A stretch of DNA of 64,000 nucleotides from Fibrobacterota bacterium (GTDB taxonomy: Bacteria > Fibrobacterota > Fibrobacteria > UBA5070): the NCBI GenBank assembly GCA_016715065.1, contig JADKBN010000003.1:642501-706500 (forward strand), read 5' to 3'. The notes under the pieces are model-generated. The model was not told the origin of the DNA. It ran no database searches and was given only the letters and a program-made list of their open reading frames with translations. This document shows, in pieces, positions 47,070 to 55,745 of the stretch (position 1 is its first letter; every line of letters begins with the position of its first letter). The translations under genes were made by a program, and so were the position numbers.

Positions 47070-48893
47070 ATGCCGTCCAATTCCACTAGCCGCAGCAATG
47101 TCCGGAGGGTTCTGCGAGGTCAGAGCGCCTCGCCGGGCTTGGCATTGGGCAAGTGCGTCATCCTGCATGAAGAAAAACCGGCCGTAAACGACCGTGTGCT
47201 GGAAGAAGCGGAAGTGGACGCAGAAGTCGCGCGATTTGATCTGGCTGTTGCCGATGCGCGCCGCGAGTTGTTGGAGCTTCGTGGGAAGGTCATGGAGGAG
47301 GTAGGGCAATCCGAAGCGAAAGTCTTCGATGCCCATTTGCTCTTCTTGGACGACCAAGAACTGATTGGCTCGACCCGCAAGGCCGTTGTCAGCCAACGCC
47401 GCGAGGCGGGTTTTCTGCTGCGTCGCAAGTCGGAAGAGCTGGTTCAGCGCTTCGCCCGCATCCCCGACGCGTATTTGCGGGAGCGAGCCATCGATCTTGA
47501 GGACGTTTCGGAGCGAGTGGTTCGCCAGCTCGCCAAAGGCCAAAGACGCCGAGCGATCGAGCTCCACGAGCCGTCGATCGTTGTGGCGCACAATCTGAAT
47601 CCTTCGACGCTCACCCAGCTGCGGGTTCGCAACGTGCTGGGAATCGCCACCGACTTGGGTGGACCCACCTCCCACGTGGCCATTTTGGCGCGCGCACTCC
47701 ATTTGCCGGCGGTTTCTGGATTGTCTTCGGCGTCCAGTCTTTTGCGCAGCGGCGATGTGGTGGCGCTGGATGGAAATGCGGGTACGCTGGTCATCCATCC
47801 CACCGAAAAGGAACGCAAGGCGGTTGCCGATCGCCAAGAAGCCTTGCGTCGATTCGAGCTGGAGTTGTTCAGCCTGCGGGATCTGCCATCGGTGACCATG
47901 GATGGCCGGCCGGTCTTGCTTTCCGCGAACATCGAACTGCCTGTGGAGGCGGAGAACGCGATTTCTGTCGGTGCGCATGGCATCGGGCTCTACCGGACGG
48001 AATTCATCTATCTGGGACAAGGCCATCTGCCCACGGAAGATGAACAGCTAGGAGCCTACCGGTTCATTGTCGAGCGAATGGCGCCTAGGCCCGTGACCAT
48101 CCGCACCTTGGACGCTGGTGGCGACAAGATCGTCGACGCCCTCCAGGGTGCTCAACCGGATCAAAATCCATTCATGGGATGGCGGTCCATCCGGATGTGC
48201 CTGGATCGGCCAGATATTTTCATGCCCCAGCTGCGGGCCATTCTCCGGTCCTCGGCGCATGGCCAAGTCCGCGTGCTCTTTCCGATGATCGCCGACATCC
48301 ACGAATTGCGCGAAGCCAAAAAAATGCTCGAGCACGCCCGCGAAGAGCTGGTGTCGCAGGGAGTTCGGATTCCCGCCAAGGTCCCCATCGGGGCGATGGT
48401 GGAAATCCCCGCCGCGGCCTTGTGTGTGGAGACTCTTGCCCGCGAATGTGATTTTCTTTCTGTGGGAACCAACGACCTCACCCAGTTCACCCTGGCCGTG
48501 GATCGCGGCAGCCAACGGCTCTCGCACTTGTACGATCCGCTCCATCCGGCGGTCCTGCGTCTGATCGACAGGACCGTGGAAGGCTCACGCCCCTTTGGTA
48601 CATTGGTGGAGGTTTGCGGTGAAGTCGCTTCCGACCCGGTCGGGGCCCTGGTGATGGTGGGCTTGGGGGTGGATGAACTGTCCATGAGCCCCTGGGGCAT
48701 CCTGGAAGTCAAAAAAATGCTGCGATCCATCAACTGGCAGGACGCTCGGGAAGTGGCGAGGGAAGTACTTGAGTTGCCGGGTTCCCGCGAGGTGCGGTTG
48801 CACCTGCAAGATCGCTTCAAACGGAAGCTGGCGGGACTGGGAATGGTGTCGAGGGCCTTGTCCCGCGGCACCCAGAAGAGCAACCATCGCTGA
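47070..48893 (+). CDS. ptsI: Phosphoenolpyruvate-protein phosphotransferase (PTS enzyme I)
   Basis: Cytosolic enzyme I (607 aa) that transfers phosphate from PEP to HPr. After R-G-Q-S-A-S-P-G-L-A-L-G-K, the swivel domain has G-G-P-T-S-H-V-A-I-L-A-R with the phospho-histidine at about residue 202. The PEP-binding barrel shows G-I-G-L-Y-R-T-E-F, L-D-A-G-G-D-K, then F-L-S-V-G-T-N-D-L-T-Q-F and the catalytic-Cys region V-C-G-E-V-A-S-D-P. The ATG at 47070 is before the conserved start; longer frames are unlikely. No HPr or EII gene is adjacent, so it may serve a regulatory PTS or partners elsewhere. Confidence 0.95.
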   Translation: MPSNSTSRSNVRRVLRGQSASPGLALGKCVILHEEKPAVNDRVLEEAEVDAEVARFDLAVADARRELLELRGKVMEEVGQSEAKVFDAHLLFLDDQELIGSTRKAVVSQRREAGFLLRRKSEELVQRFARIPDAYLRERAIDLEDVSERVVRQLAKGQRRRAIELHEPSIVVAHNLNPSTLTQLRVRNVLGIATDLGGPTSHVAILARALHLPAVSGLSSASSLLRSGDVVALDGNAGTLVIHPTEKERKAVADRQEALRRFELELFSLRDLPSVTMDGRPVLLSANIELPVEAENAISVGAHGIGLYRTEFIYLGQGHLPTEDEQLGAYRFIVERMAPRPVTIRTLDAGGDKIVDALQGAQPDQNPFMGWRSIRMCLDRPDIFMPQLRAILRSSAHGQVRVLFPMIADIHELREAKKMLEHAREELVSQGVRIPAKVPIGAMVEIPAAALCVETLARECDFLSVGTNDLTQFTLAVDRGSQRLSHLYDPLHPAVLRLIDRTVEGSRPFGTLVEVCGEVASDPVGALVMVGLGVDELSMSPWGILEVKKMLRSINWQDAREVAREVLELPGSREVRLHLQDRFKRKLAGLGMVSRALSRGTQKSNHR

Positions 48894-48908
48894 ATCCTTG
48901 GCTTGGCT

Positions 48909-49187
48909 TCAGAGCCAAGCGACAAGGAAAATCAAAAGACTCGCGGCCAGGATTCCGGCCGCGACCAGGGCCAGCCCCCACCGGATGGGAGGCTTGGCGT
49001 TTTCGTCGGGCGAAAGCTCGGTGTTTTCTTCATCGTCCTGGTCGTAGGGGAGTGAGACCCCGTCCAGATAGGTGTCCTCGCTCCAGCCCGTCTTTTCGTC
49101 GGAGCCGCACTCCGGACAAAATTTGGACCCGCCCGGCAATTCTTCGCCGCAGTTGGGACAAACGAAACCCTCGCCAGCCCCGCTCAC
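48909..49187 (-). CDS. Zinc-ribbon protein with C-terminal membrane helix
   Basis: A 92-aa protein. The N-terminus has a zinc ribbon C-P-N-C ... C-P-E-C with the L-P-G-G-S-K-F spacing of DUF-type zinc ribbons. A middle acidic stretch (D-D-E-E-N-T-E) leads to one membrane helix at residues 70-91 that ends the protein. Function is unknown. The GTG start overlaps the pepA stop as GTGA, so it is the second gene of the pepA unit. Confidence 0.8.
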   Translation of the reverse strand: MSGAGEGFVCPNCGEELPGGSKFCPECGSDEKTGWSEDTYLDGVSLPYDQDDEENTELSPDENAKPPIRWGLALVAAGILAASLLIFLVAWL

Positions 49188-50656
49188 AACTGCTTGCCCA
49201 TGCGCTGGGCCAGTTCCACCAGAGTGCGCAAGCCAAAACCTGTCGCGCCTTCCTTGAAGTATTTCCAAGACTTGGTGGTCAGCACCGGTGCGGCGATGTC
49301 CAAGTGCGCCCAGGGGATGGATTCGGGGACGAATTCGCGCAAAAACAGGGTGGAAGTGATGGTGCCCGCTTCGGTGCCGCCCGTGTTGCGCAAATCGGCG
49401 ACCGGGTCGTCGAGTTTGGAACGGTACTCGTCCTCCAATGGCAATTGCCAGAATTTTTCACCGACCTCGCCTCCGGCGGCGCGGATCAGGTCGATCAATT
49501 CCTGGCTGGTGCCCAGCACTCCCGCCATGGAGCTTCCCAGCGCCCGCACCACCGCACCCGTGAGCGTGGCGAGGTCCACCATGTGGGTGGGGGCAAGCTG
49601 GGAGGCCATCCAGAGGCCGTCGGTCAAAATCAGTCGGCCTTCGGCGTCGGTGTTGTCCACCATGATCGTCTTGCCGTTTTTTGCCCGGAATATGTCGCCA
49701 GGCAGGACCGATGCGTTGCCGGGACGGTTTTCCGCCAAGCAGACCACCGCGGATACTTTCACGGGAAGGTTCAACCGGGCGATGGCGACTGCCGCGGCCA
49801 GTACCGTGGCGGCACCGGCCATGTCGTTTTTCATCTCCCACATGTGCTCGGAGGGTTTGATGGAAATCCCCCCGGTATCGAAGGTCACTCCCTTCCCGAC
49901 CAGTACCAGATGGGTGGCGGTGGGGTTGTGCGAGGGTTCCCAACTGGCCACGCCCATGACCGGAGGGTGGTCGGAGCCCTTGCCCACCGTGACCAGGCCC
50001 TGATAGCCTTCCGCCTCCAGGTTTTCACGATCCATGGCTCGCCAAGCCAAGCCGTGGTTTCTGCACAGGGATTCCATGCTGCGCGCGAGGGCTTGCGGGG
50101 TCAGGACGGATCCGGGCTCGTTCACACGATCTCGCACCCAATCGGAAGATTCCAGGATCGTCGCCGTTTGGCGAAGTGAAATCTCCACGGTGTCCGCTTC
50201 GTCGGAGACGGCGATCACAAAGGGAGGCAATGCGGGCGAAGGGGTCGACTTCCAAACTTCGTAGCGATAGGTGGAAAGCCACCAGCCCTCCAGCACCGCC
50301 CTTACCCGGTCTAGCGGGAGCCGGTTGGCCAGCAGAATCACCCGGGAACATTTGCGGGTCTGCGTCGCGGCAAACGCTTCCGAAACACATACGCGAAGGC
50401 GCTCGTCGGAATCCAGACCCGGCTTGGACACCACTTCCTGGACCCAGGCGCGAATGCCATCGGCTTCGACCCAGATTCCCCCTTTGGTGGATTTGGAGGT
50501 TTGCTCCTCCAGCGCTGCCTTGACTTTGTGGCGCATGACGGCGGCAGCCCCTCCAGGAAGTTCACCAGAGGGCTCGCTTTCCACCCCCAAGACGATGACC
50601 GCGTCGGTGGGGTCGGTTTGCAGTTGAGAGATTCGAAGCCAAGACCATTCGCGCAT
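49184..50656 (-). CDS. pepA: Leucyl aminopeptidase (M17)
   Basis: Cytosolic aminopeptidase of 490 aa with two metal ions. The M17 catalytic domain in the C-terminal half has V-G-K-G-V-T-F-D-T-G-G (metal Lys and Asp), M-K-N-D-M-A-G-A-A, then the signature N-T-D-A-E-G-R-L and the D-L-A-T-L-T-G-A segment. The N-terminal ~170 residues are the poorly conserved macro-like domain. The ATG at 50656 was chosen; a TTG at 50677 would add seven residues, and neither has a clear binding site. It is divergent from the NifA-like gene. Confidence 0.93.
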   Translation of the reverse strand: MREWSWLRISQLQTDPTDAVIVLGVESEPSGELPGGAAAVMRHKVKAALEEQTSKSTKGGIWVEADGIRAWVQEVVSKPGLDSDERLRVCVSEAFAATQTRKCSRVILLANRLPLDRVRAVLEGWWLSTYRYEVWKSTPSPALPPFVIAVSDEADTVEISLRQTATILESSDWVRDRVNEPGSVLTPQALARSMESLCRNHGLAWRAMDRENLEAEGYQGLVTVGKGSDHPPVMGVASWEPSHNPTATHLVLVGKGVTFDTGGISIKPSEHMWEMKNDMAGAATVLAAAVAIARLNLPVKVSAVVCLAENRPGNASVLPGDIFRAKNGKTIMVDNTDAEGRLILTDGLWMASQLAPTHMVDLATLTGAVVRALGSSMAGVLGTSQELIDLIRAAGGEVGEKFWQLPLEDEYRSKLDDPVADLRNTGGTEAGTITSTLFLREFVPESIPWAHLDIAAPVLTTKSWKYFKEGATGFGLRTLVELAQRMGKQL

Positions 50657-50745
50657 CCACGGAAATATAGGGACCAAGGTGGCCAGGTCAGGACTTCACT
50701 TCCACAAGTGGCTCAAGAAGCGTATTCTTGAAGCATAGGGGGTGA

Positions 50746-52422
50746 GTGAGTGGAACGGAATTTGCGCTACAAACGAACATGATGACGCGCGACTTTTTTG
50801 AACACCAATCCAGAACGCTCAACGCCCTTTATGAAGTGAGCCGTGTGCTTGGCTCCAGTCTTGATCTCGGGACCGTGGCTAGACGCTGTTTGCGAGCGCT
50901 TTCCGACAATCTCGATCTGGAGCGGGGGTTGCTTTTGGTGCCCTCGGAGGATCGCTCGGAGCTTTCTGTCAAAGCAAGTTTCGGAGTGGGCCCGGAGGAC
51001 CTCAAGCAAATCTATCCGGTGCACGGAGGCTTTTTGGGCAAGGTCTACACCACGGGCATGCCGATTGTGGTGACCGACCCAACCTCCCTGGAAGAGTCGG
51101 AGATCCAGGAGATCCGCAAGATTTCGCCGCCCGGGGAAGCCAACGTGGTGGTGGCGGTGCCGGTGACCTTGGATCGGCGCTGTGCTGGTGTGTTGGTGGC
51201 CAACCGCTCGCCGCAAAGCGCCACCATGATCGACGAAGACCTTCGGGTGATGAAAATCATCGCATCGCTCTTGGCGCAGACCGTGCACATCAGCGAGCTC
51301 ATCTCCAAGGAAAAAGAGGCTCTGGAGCGCCAAAATCGCGAATTGCAGGATGTTTTGGCGGAAAAGTTCCAGCCTGACAACCTGGTGGTGCAGTCGGGGG
51401 CCATGCAAAAGACCATGGCCATGGTGAGGCAGGTGGCGGGCACGGACGCGGCGGTGTTGCTGCGAGGGGAGTCCGGAACGGGTAAAACCCTGCTGGCACG
51501 GACCATCCATTTCAACAGCGCGCGGCGCCGTGGAGCCTTCGTGGAGGTCAATTGCGCGGCTTTGCCGGCAAGCTTGATTGAATCCGAGTTGTTCGGGCAC
51601 GAAAAGGGTGCGTTCACGGGTGCCCATGCCCTGCGCATCGGGCGCTTCGAAATGGCCACCGGTGGAACGATCTTCCTGGACGAAATCGGTGAGCTACCGC
51701 TGGAAACCCAGGCAAAAATCCTGCGTGTTTTCCAGGAAGGGACCTTCGAAAGGCTCGGTTCTTCCGAAACCCTGCGAAGCGACGCACGCATCATCTGCGC
51801 CACCAACTGCGACCTGGAAGGCATGGTTCGCGAGAAAAAATTCCGTGAAGACCTGTACTACCGACTCATGGTGGTACCCGTGCACGTGCCGCCGTTGCGC
51901 AATCGCCGCAGCGACATCGTGCCGCTGGTTTTGGCCTTTCTGCGCACGTTCATGGCCCGCCATGCCAAGAAAATCGCTGTCAGCCGCGAGGCGCTGGACT
52001 TTTTGCAACAGTATGAATGGCCCGGAAACGTCCGCGAGCTGGAAAATACGCTGGAGCGCACCGTTGTGCTCGCCACGGAAGGGCAGACCCTGTCCGCCGA
52101 CGACATTCCTGTGCTGGACAGGCTTTTCCCGACGCTGGCTCCGCCACCGGATCTCCATGGATCCAGCCTTGGCCACCAGCCTCAGACGAGCTGGGGCTTC
52201 GCGCCACGGGGCATGCACTCCCCCGGTCCGAGCCATTCCAATATTTCCGATGAGAGACGCCCGTACCAAAGGGCCATGCTGACTCGCGAGGAAATCCTTC
52301 AAGCATTGGACGCAACCAATGGCCATCAGACCATGGCCGCCCGCGCTTTGGGGGTTACGTTGCGCCAGCTGCGGTACAAAATCCAGCTCTTGGAGTTGGA
52401 TCCACGGCAGTTTCGTAAATGA
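50746..52422 (+). CDS. NifA-like sigma-54-dependent activator (GAF-AAA-HTH)
   Basis: Enhancer-binding protein of 558 aa. An N-terminal GAF domain (about 20-185) and a short coiled coil lead to the AAA+ domain. That domain has Walker A G-E-S-G-T-G-K-T at about 241-248, the sigma-54 contact loop G-A-F-T-G-A at about 288-293, G-G-T-I-F-L-D-E-I-G and W-P-G-N-V-R-E-L-E-N. A ~90-residue Pro/Ser-rich linker follows, then a C-terminal helix-turn-helix (A-A-R-A-L-G-V-T-L-R-Q-L-R-Y-K-I) very like that of NifA. The linker lacks the cysteines of oxygen-sensitive NifA proteins. It sits directly upstream of glnB, and PII controls NifA-type proteins in several bacteria. Targets could be the sigma-54-like sites at the amt genes. 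Confidence 0.92.
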   Translation: MSGTEFALQTNMMTRDFFEHQSRTLNALYEVSRVLGSSLDLGTVARRCLRALSDNLDLERGLLLVPSEDRSELSVKASFGVGPEDLKQIYPVHGGFLGKVYTTGMPIVVTDPTSLEESEIQEIRKISPPGEANVVVAVPVTLDRRCAGVLVANRSPQSATMIDEDLRVMKIIASLLAQTVHISELISKEKEALERQNRELQDVLAEKFQPDNLVVQSGAMQKTMAMVRQVAGTDAAVLLRGESGTGKTLLARTIHFNSARRRGAFVEVNCAALPASLIESELFGHEKGAFTGAHALRIGRFEMATGGTIFLDEIGELPLETQAKILRVFQEGTFERLGSSETLRSDARIICATNCDLEGMVREKKFREDLYYRLMVVPVHVPPLRNRRSDIVPLVLAFLRTFMARHAKKIAVSREALDFLQQYEWPGNVRELENTLERTVVLATEGQTLSADDIPVLDRLFPTLAPPPDLHGSSLGHQPQTSWGFAPRGMHSPGPSHSNISDERRPYQRAMLTREEILQALDATNGHQTMAARALGVTLRQLRYKIQLLELDPRQFRK

Positions 52423-52427
52423 CAATG

Positions 52428-52473
52428 GCTAATAATGTCAGTATTTGCTTGACAATTGGCAATTGTCTGTGCG
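52428..52473 (+). promoter_or_regulatory. glnB upstream operator/promoter elements
   Basis: Two elements begin six bases after the activator stop. The first, at 52428-52447, reads GCTAATAATGTCAGTATTTG and recurs with two mismatches at 59493. The second is a perfect 17-base palindrome GACAATTG-G-CAATTGTC at 52451-52467 containing CAATTGG. GC lies 11 bases after its GG, one more than a canonical -24/-12 promoter. It could be an operator, a sigma-54 promoter or both. The glnB ATG is about 190 bases downstream. Confidence 0.5.
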
Positions 52474-52548
52474 CATTCCAGGCCAAATTCTGCACAATCG
52501 CTGGGACAAAATGAGTGGCCTGGAATTTGATAAAGAAGACAATGAAAA

Positions 52549-52584
52549 AAGGCGTGAAACGGCGGCCACCGCTTCACGCCTCAG
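52549..52584 (-). terminator. Strong hairpin in glnB leader, U-tract on minus strand
   Basis: AGGCGTGAA pairs perfectly with TTCACGCCT, with an inner GCGG-CCA-CCGC. On the minus strand the stem is followed by TTTTTTC, which makes an ideal intrinsic terminator in that direction. No minus-strand gene lies upstream of it for about 500 bases, so it may end an antisense transcript or simply structure the glnB leader. Confidence 0.55.
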
Positions 52585-52661
52585 ATCGTCCCAAGACCAC
52601 CATTCCAGTCCATCGACGAACTTTTAAAGTTAGTTCGTCTTCATTTTCAAGGAGCCTTCCC

Positions 52662-53000
52662 ATGAAACTTGTCGTCGCATACATCAAGCCCTTCAAGCTC
52701 GACGACGTGAAGCTCGCAGTCGGTGAAGCCGGCGCCCAGGGAATCACTGTCATGGAAGTCAAGGGGTTCGGTCGGCAAAAAGGCCATACCGAGCTTTACC
52801 GTGGCAGCGAGTACCACACGGACTTCATCCCCAAGGTGAAGCTGGAAATGGTCGTTCCGGATGCGGTGGTCCCCAAGGTGATCGCGGCCATCACCACTTC
52901 CGCTCGCACCGGCAAGATCGGCGACGGCAAGATCTTCGTGCTCCCTGTGGAATCCGCGACCCGCATTCGCACCGGCGAGACCGGCGAGGACGTGCTGTAA
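52662..53000 (+). CDS. glnB: Nitrogen regulatory protein PII
   Basis: Trimeric signal protein of 112 aa that senses 2-oxoglutarate and ATP/ADP and regulates Amt channels, glutamine synthetase control and NifA/NtrC-type activators. It begins M-K-L-V-V-A-Y-I-K-P-F-K. The T-loop has Y-R-G-S-E-Y with the uridylylatable Tyr51 in place. The B-loop and C-terminal signature T-G-K-I-G-D-G-K-I-F-V and I-R-T-G-E are intact. The ATG at 52662 has AAGGAG nine bases upstream; the longer open frame is leader. GlnB or GlnK cannot be told apart by sequence alone, and there is no linked amt, but two amt genes lie in the window. Confidence 0.96.
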   Translation: MKLVVAYIKPFKLDDVKLAVGEAGAQGITVMEVKGFGRQKGHTELYRGSEYHTDFIPKVKLEMVVPDAVVPKVIAAITTSARTGKIGDGKIFVLPVESATRIRTGETGEDVL

Positions 53001-53028
53001 AATAGCCGTACCCCTCATTGTAAAGACG

Positions 53029-53083
53029 CCCCCCTTTTTTTTGTAGAGACGCCCCGCCGGGGCGTCTCTACAAAAAGGGGGGG
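53029..53083. terminator. Long palindrome, bidirectional terminator after glnB
   Basis: CCCCCC and T-run, then GTAGAGACGCCCC-GCC-GGGGCGTCTCTAC and A-run plus GGGGGGG form a near-perfect palindrome with arms of about 26 bases. It lies between convergent glnB and the 148-aa gene, and with T-tracts on both strands could terminate both. The core GAGACGCCCC-x-CC-GGGGCGTCT recurs after amt (2) at 29697. Confidence 0.8.
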
Positions 53084-53104
53084 CTCAACAAAGGGGGATG
53101 GCCT

Positions 53105-53551
53105 TCAATCCACCCCGCGCCGAGCTCGTTGGCGGTACAGCCAGTCGAGCCGGTCGTGGAAGCCGACTCCATCTTCGTCCGGGATGGCCCGGCTGACCAG
53201 GAATTCGCAAGCCTCGACCGCTGGATCCCAGATTTTGCGGTTTTGGAAGTAGGTGCACAACGCTCCGCAGATGGTCGCCAGGAATCGCTCATGCATTCCG
53301 AGCCGTCGGCTGTGGTCGCGAAAAAATCCCAGTAGGGCGGTAGCCGCTTCCACGCGGTCCAGTTTGGCTCGTGAGTTGCGGATGTGGTGCTCGGCTTCTT
53401 CGATGAATTCGTGCACCCGCTCGATCTCGGCGGGCCCGCGTTCGCCGGACGCCCAGGCGACAAAATCCGCCATCACGTTCTGGTCGTCCTTGGAAAGACG
53501 CTTGAGAAAGTCGATCACGGGATCGACCGGTTTCGCGGTCGCTTTGGTCAT
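53105..53551 (-). CDS. Hypothetical protein of the Ser/Thr kinase unit
   Basis: Helical, soluble protein of 148 aa that I cannot assign. It is rich in Arg, Glu and Ala, with segments V-I-D-F-L-K-R-L-S-K-D-D, F-V-A-W-A-S-G-E-R-G, F-F-R-D-H-S-R-R-L-G-M and I-C-G-A-L-C-T-Y-F-Q-N. No signal or membrane segment is visible. It starts 12 bases downstream of the Ser/Thr kinase stop on the same strand, so a link to that kinase is likely. Confidence 0.7.
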   Translation of the reverse strand: MTKATAKPVDPVIDFLKRLSKDDQNVMADFVAWASGERGPAEIERVHEFIEEAEHHIRNSRAKLDRVEAATALLGFFRDHSRRLGMHERFLATICGALCTYFQNRKIWDPAVEACEFLVSRAIPDEDGVGFHDRLDWLYRQRARRGVD

Positions 53552-53563
53552 TGAGGGCTCTCC

Positions 53564-54451
53564 TTAGACCGCTTCCAGGGCGGCGAGCATCTCGCGGGCG
53601 TCGGAGAATCTCCGGTCCCGCGAAGGCATGAGGGATTTTCGCAAGAACAGGTCCCAAGACTCGGAGAGTTCGGGTTTGATCTCGCGCGGGGTGGCGGTGA
53701 ACATCCGCGGATCTTGGGAAGCGCGAGTGCGGAAGATTTTTTCCGGACGCTCGACTTTGACTGGCAGATGCCCCAGGACCAGTTCCAGCAGGACGCATCC
53801 CAGGGAAAAAAGGTCGGCGCGACCATCCAGTTCGTCGCCTCGCGCTTGCTCCGGCGACACGTACAGCGGGGATCCGAGGATGAACTGCTTTTCCGCTTCG
53901 TGGGTGAAGTAGTTCACGCAGGCCAGCCCGAAATCCGTGATCACGGCGCGGCCCGTGGGCCCCGCCCACAAGATGTTTTCCGGCTTGATGTCGCGATGCA
54001 CCACACCTTGGTCGTGGGCGTGGGCAAGCGCTTGCAGAAGTTGTCGAGCCAAATCTTTGATCTCTTTGAGAGGGATTTCGCGCTTGGAGGGAATGGGGTG
54101 GCGCAATCGTCGGCGCATCCATTCGGCCAGGGAGGGCCCTTCCAGAAGTCGCATGGCAAACCAGATGCAATCGGGCCGTTCGCCCTGTCCATAAACGGTC
54201 ACGATGTTCGGGTGTTCCAGGTTGGCTGCCGTTTCCGCTTCCTGCAGAAAACGCTCGGCTGTGACCAACCGATCGAAACGGTCCTTCATCAGAACCTTCA
54301 CGGCCACTTGGCGGGAAAGGCCTTCTTGCCAGGCCGTGTAGACCGCCCCCATGCTGCCCTTGCCGATGGGCTTGAGCAGTGTGAAGGTTCCCAGACGCTC
54401 TCCCGACGGGAGGATCTTCTTGGAAGCCTGGATGGATTCTGGAGCGCTCAC
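53564..54451 (-). CDS. Serine/threonine protein kinase
   Basis: Hanks-type kinase of 295 aa, a single cytosolic kinase domain without membrane helix or sensor. The glycine loop is I-G-K-G-S-M-G-A-V-Y, the ATP lysine is in V-A-V-K-V-L, the catalytic loop is V-V-H-R-D-I-K-P-E-N and the metal loop is I-T-D-F-G-L-A. The activation segment ends G-S-P-L-Y-V-S-P-E-Q, and D-L-F-S-L-G-C-V-L-L-E-L follows. All catalytic residues are present. The GTG start overlaps the stop of the transglutaminase-like gene (GTGA), which suggests a shared function. Confidence 0.92.
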   Translation of the reverse strand: MSAPESIQASKKILPSGERLGTFTLLKPIGKGSMGAVYTAWQEGLSRQVAVKVLMKDRFDRLVTAERFLQEAETAANLEHPNIVTVYGQGERPDCIWFAMRLLEGPSLAEWMRRRLRHPIPSKREIPLKEIKDLARQLLQALAHAHDQGVVHRDIKPENILWAGPTGRAVITDFGLACVNYFTHEAEKQFILGSPLYVSPEQARGDELDGRADLFSLGCVLLELVLGHLPVKVERPEKIFRTRASQDPRMFTATPREIKPELSESWDLFLRKSLMPSRDRRFSDAREMLAALEAV

Positions 54452-55701
54452 GGTCGGAAAGGTACCTGCTTCAGGGGCTGGATCTGGATGGAGGCGAGAT
54501 TGAAGATCGCATTTTCTCCATCGAAGGCGCCATCGAGCTCGGCGGGAATGGCAAATCGCAGGTATCCGGCGTCGGGAAAAGGCGACGACGACGTGGGGTC
54601 CCAGTCCTGCCAGCCTTGGCGGGTTTCCACGGTCACCCAGGCGTGGGCGAAGAACCCGGAGTTGTCCGGACGGTCGCCGTTCATGGCGATCACGCCGCGA
54701 ACCACCTTGGCGCGGAAACCCAATCGACGGACGAGGGCCGCATACACGATCGCGAACGATTTGCAGTCGCCCTCGCCTTTGGTCAAAATCTGTTCGGGCG
54801 AACCGGGAAAATACGTGCGCTGGTAGCGGATGGCGCCATGGACGATCTGGTGGAGAGCCAACAATTGCAGGGAATCCGGATACCGTCGGGCGGAATCGAG
54901 CAGTCGATCGAGGGCTTTGCCGTGCGACAGTTCGGTGTTGAGCGTGCCGGCCGTGTCTTGCGGGGGCGGGACCTCGCCATTTCGCACCACAACCTGGATC
55001 TGTTTGGGGCTCAGGACCTTCACGGTCTGTCTGGCTCCCAGCGCCAAGCGTTCCGGCGGCAGCGGCTGATTCAAGGTCAGAGTCCAGAGGGTGGAGTCCA
55101 AGGGGCGCTCGGCGAGATCGGCGGTGCTTCCGACGATCTTTCCCGTTCCCACATTGTCCATGCGGAAGTTCAGCAGATCCGGCAGGTCCCTGCCCATCTG
55201 CACCAACATGGACAACCAGAATACGGGAAGAATCCAGATCCATCGCAAGGAGGTGGAGCTTCGGGAGCCTGGCAGATAAGGCCCCAGCGTCCAGGACAGG
55301 GTGATCGCCCACAAGAGCGGACGCAGGATCATCAGCAGGATGGTCCAGCCGATTCCCAGTTGCAGAAAGCAAAGCGGGAAGGTCCACAGGTACCAGAAAG
55401 TTGCGCCCATGGAGACCCGGATGGACGTGGAGAACCGGTCCTTGAGTGCCGTGGCGGGAATCAGAGCGGCCAAGCCGAGGGCTGGAATAATCAAGCCAAG
55501 CATGGCGAAGAAATGAGACCATGCCAGATAGTTCCAGCTGAAATTCATCTGGAGCTCCGCCGGCAGCGGCTCCAACCAAGCCAATCCTTGGATGGCAATC
55601 CACCACGGGATGGCGACCATGAAGGGAAACGCTTGGCCGGAGACAAATCGAGACGGAGAGAGAATCCAGATGGGAGACCAGATAGGCTTATCTTTCTGCA
55701 C
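54448..55701 (-). CDS. Membrane transglutaminase-like protein
   Basis: Protein of 417 aa with about five membrane helices in residues 20-170, a linker domain (170-270) and a transglutaminase-like domain. The Cys-His-Asp triad is seen as G-E-G-D-C-K-S-F-A-I, then F-F-A-H-A-W-V-T-V and D-W-D-P-T-S. Such domains act as proteases or cross-linking enzymes, often on envelope proteins. It is the first gene of a three-gene minus-strand unit with the Ser/Thr kinase and the 148-aa protein, and is divergent from the GGDEF-like operon. Confidence 0.87.
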   Translation of the reverse strand: MQKDKPIWSPIWILSPSRFVSGQAFPFMVAIPWWIAIQGLAWLEPLPAELQMNFSWNYLAWSHFFAMLGLIIPALGLAALIPATALKDRFSTSIRVSMGATFWYLWTFPLCFLQLGIGWTILLMILRPLLWAITLSWTLGPYLPGSRSSTSLRWIWILPVFWLSMLVQMGRDLPDLLNFRMDNVGTGKIVGSTADLAERPLDSTLWTLTLNQPLPPERLALGARQTVKVLSPKQIQVVVRNGEVPPPQDTAGTLNTELSHGKALDRLLDSARRYPDSLQLLALHQIVHGAIRYQRTYFPGSPEQILTKGEGDCKSFAIVYAALVRRLGFRAKVVRGVIAMNGDRPDNSGFFAHAWVTVETRQGWQDWDPTSSSPFPDAGYLRFAIPAELDGAFDGENAIFNLASIQIQPLKQVPFRP

Positions 55702-55745
55702 GATCGCAGATTAGTAACTGCAACGAGAGGTTTGGAGGAATGGCG

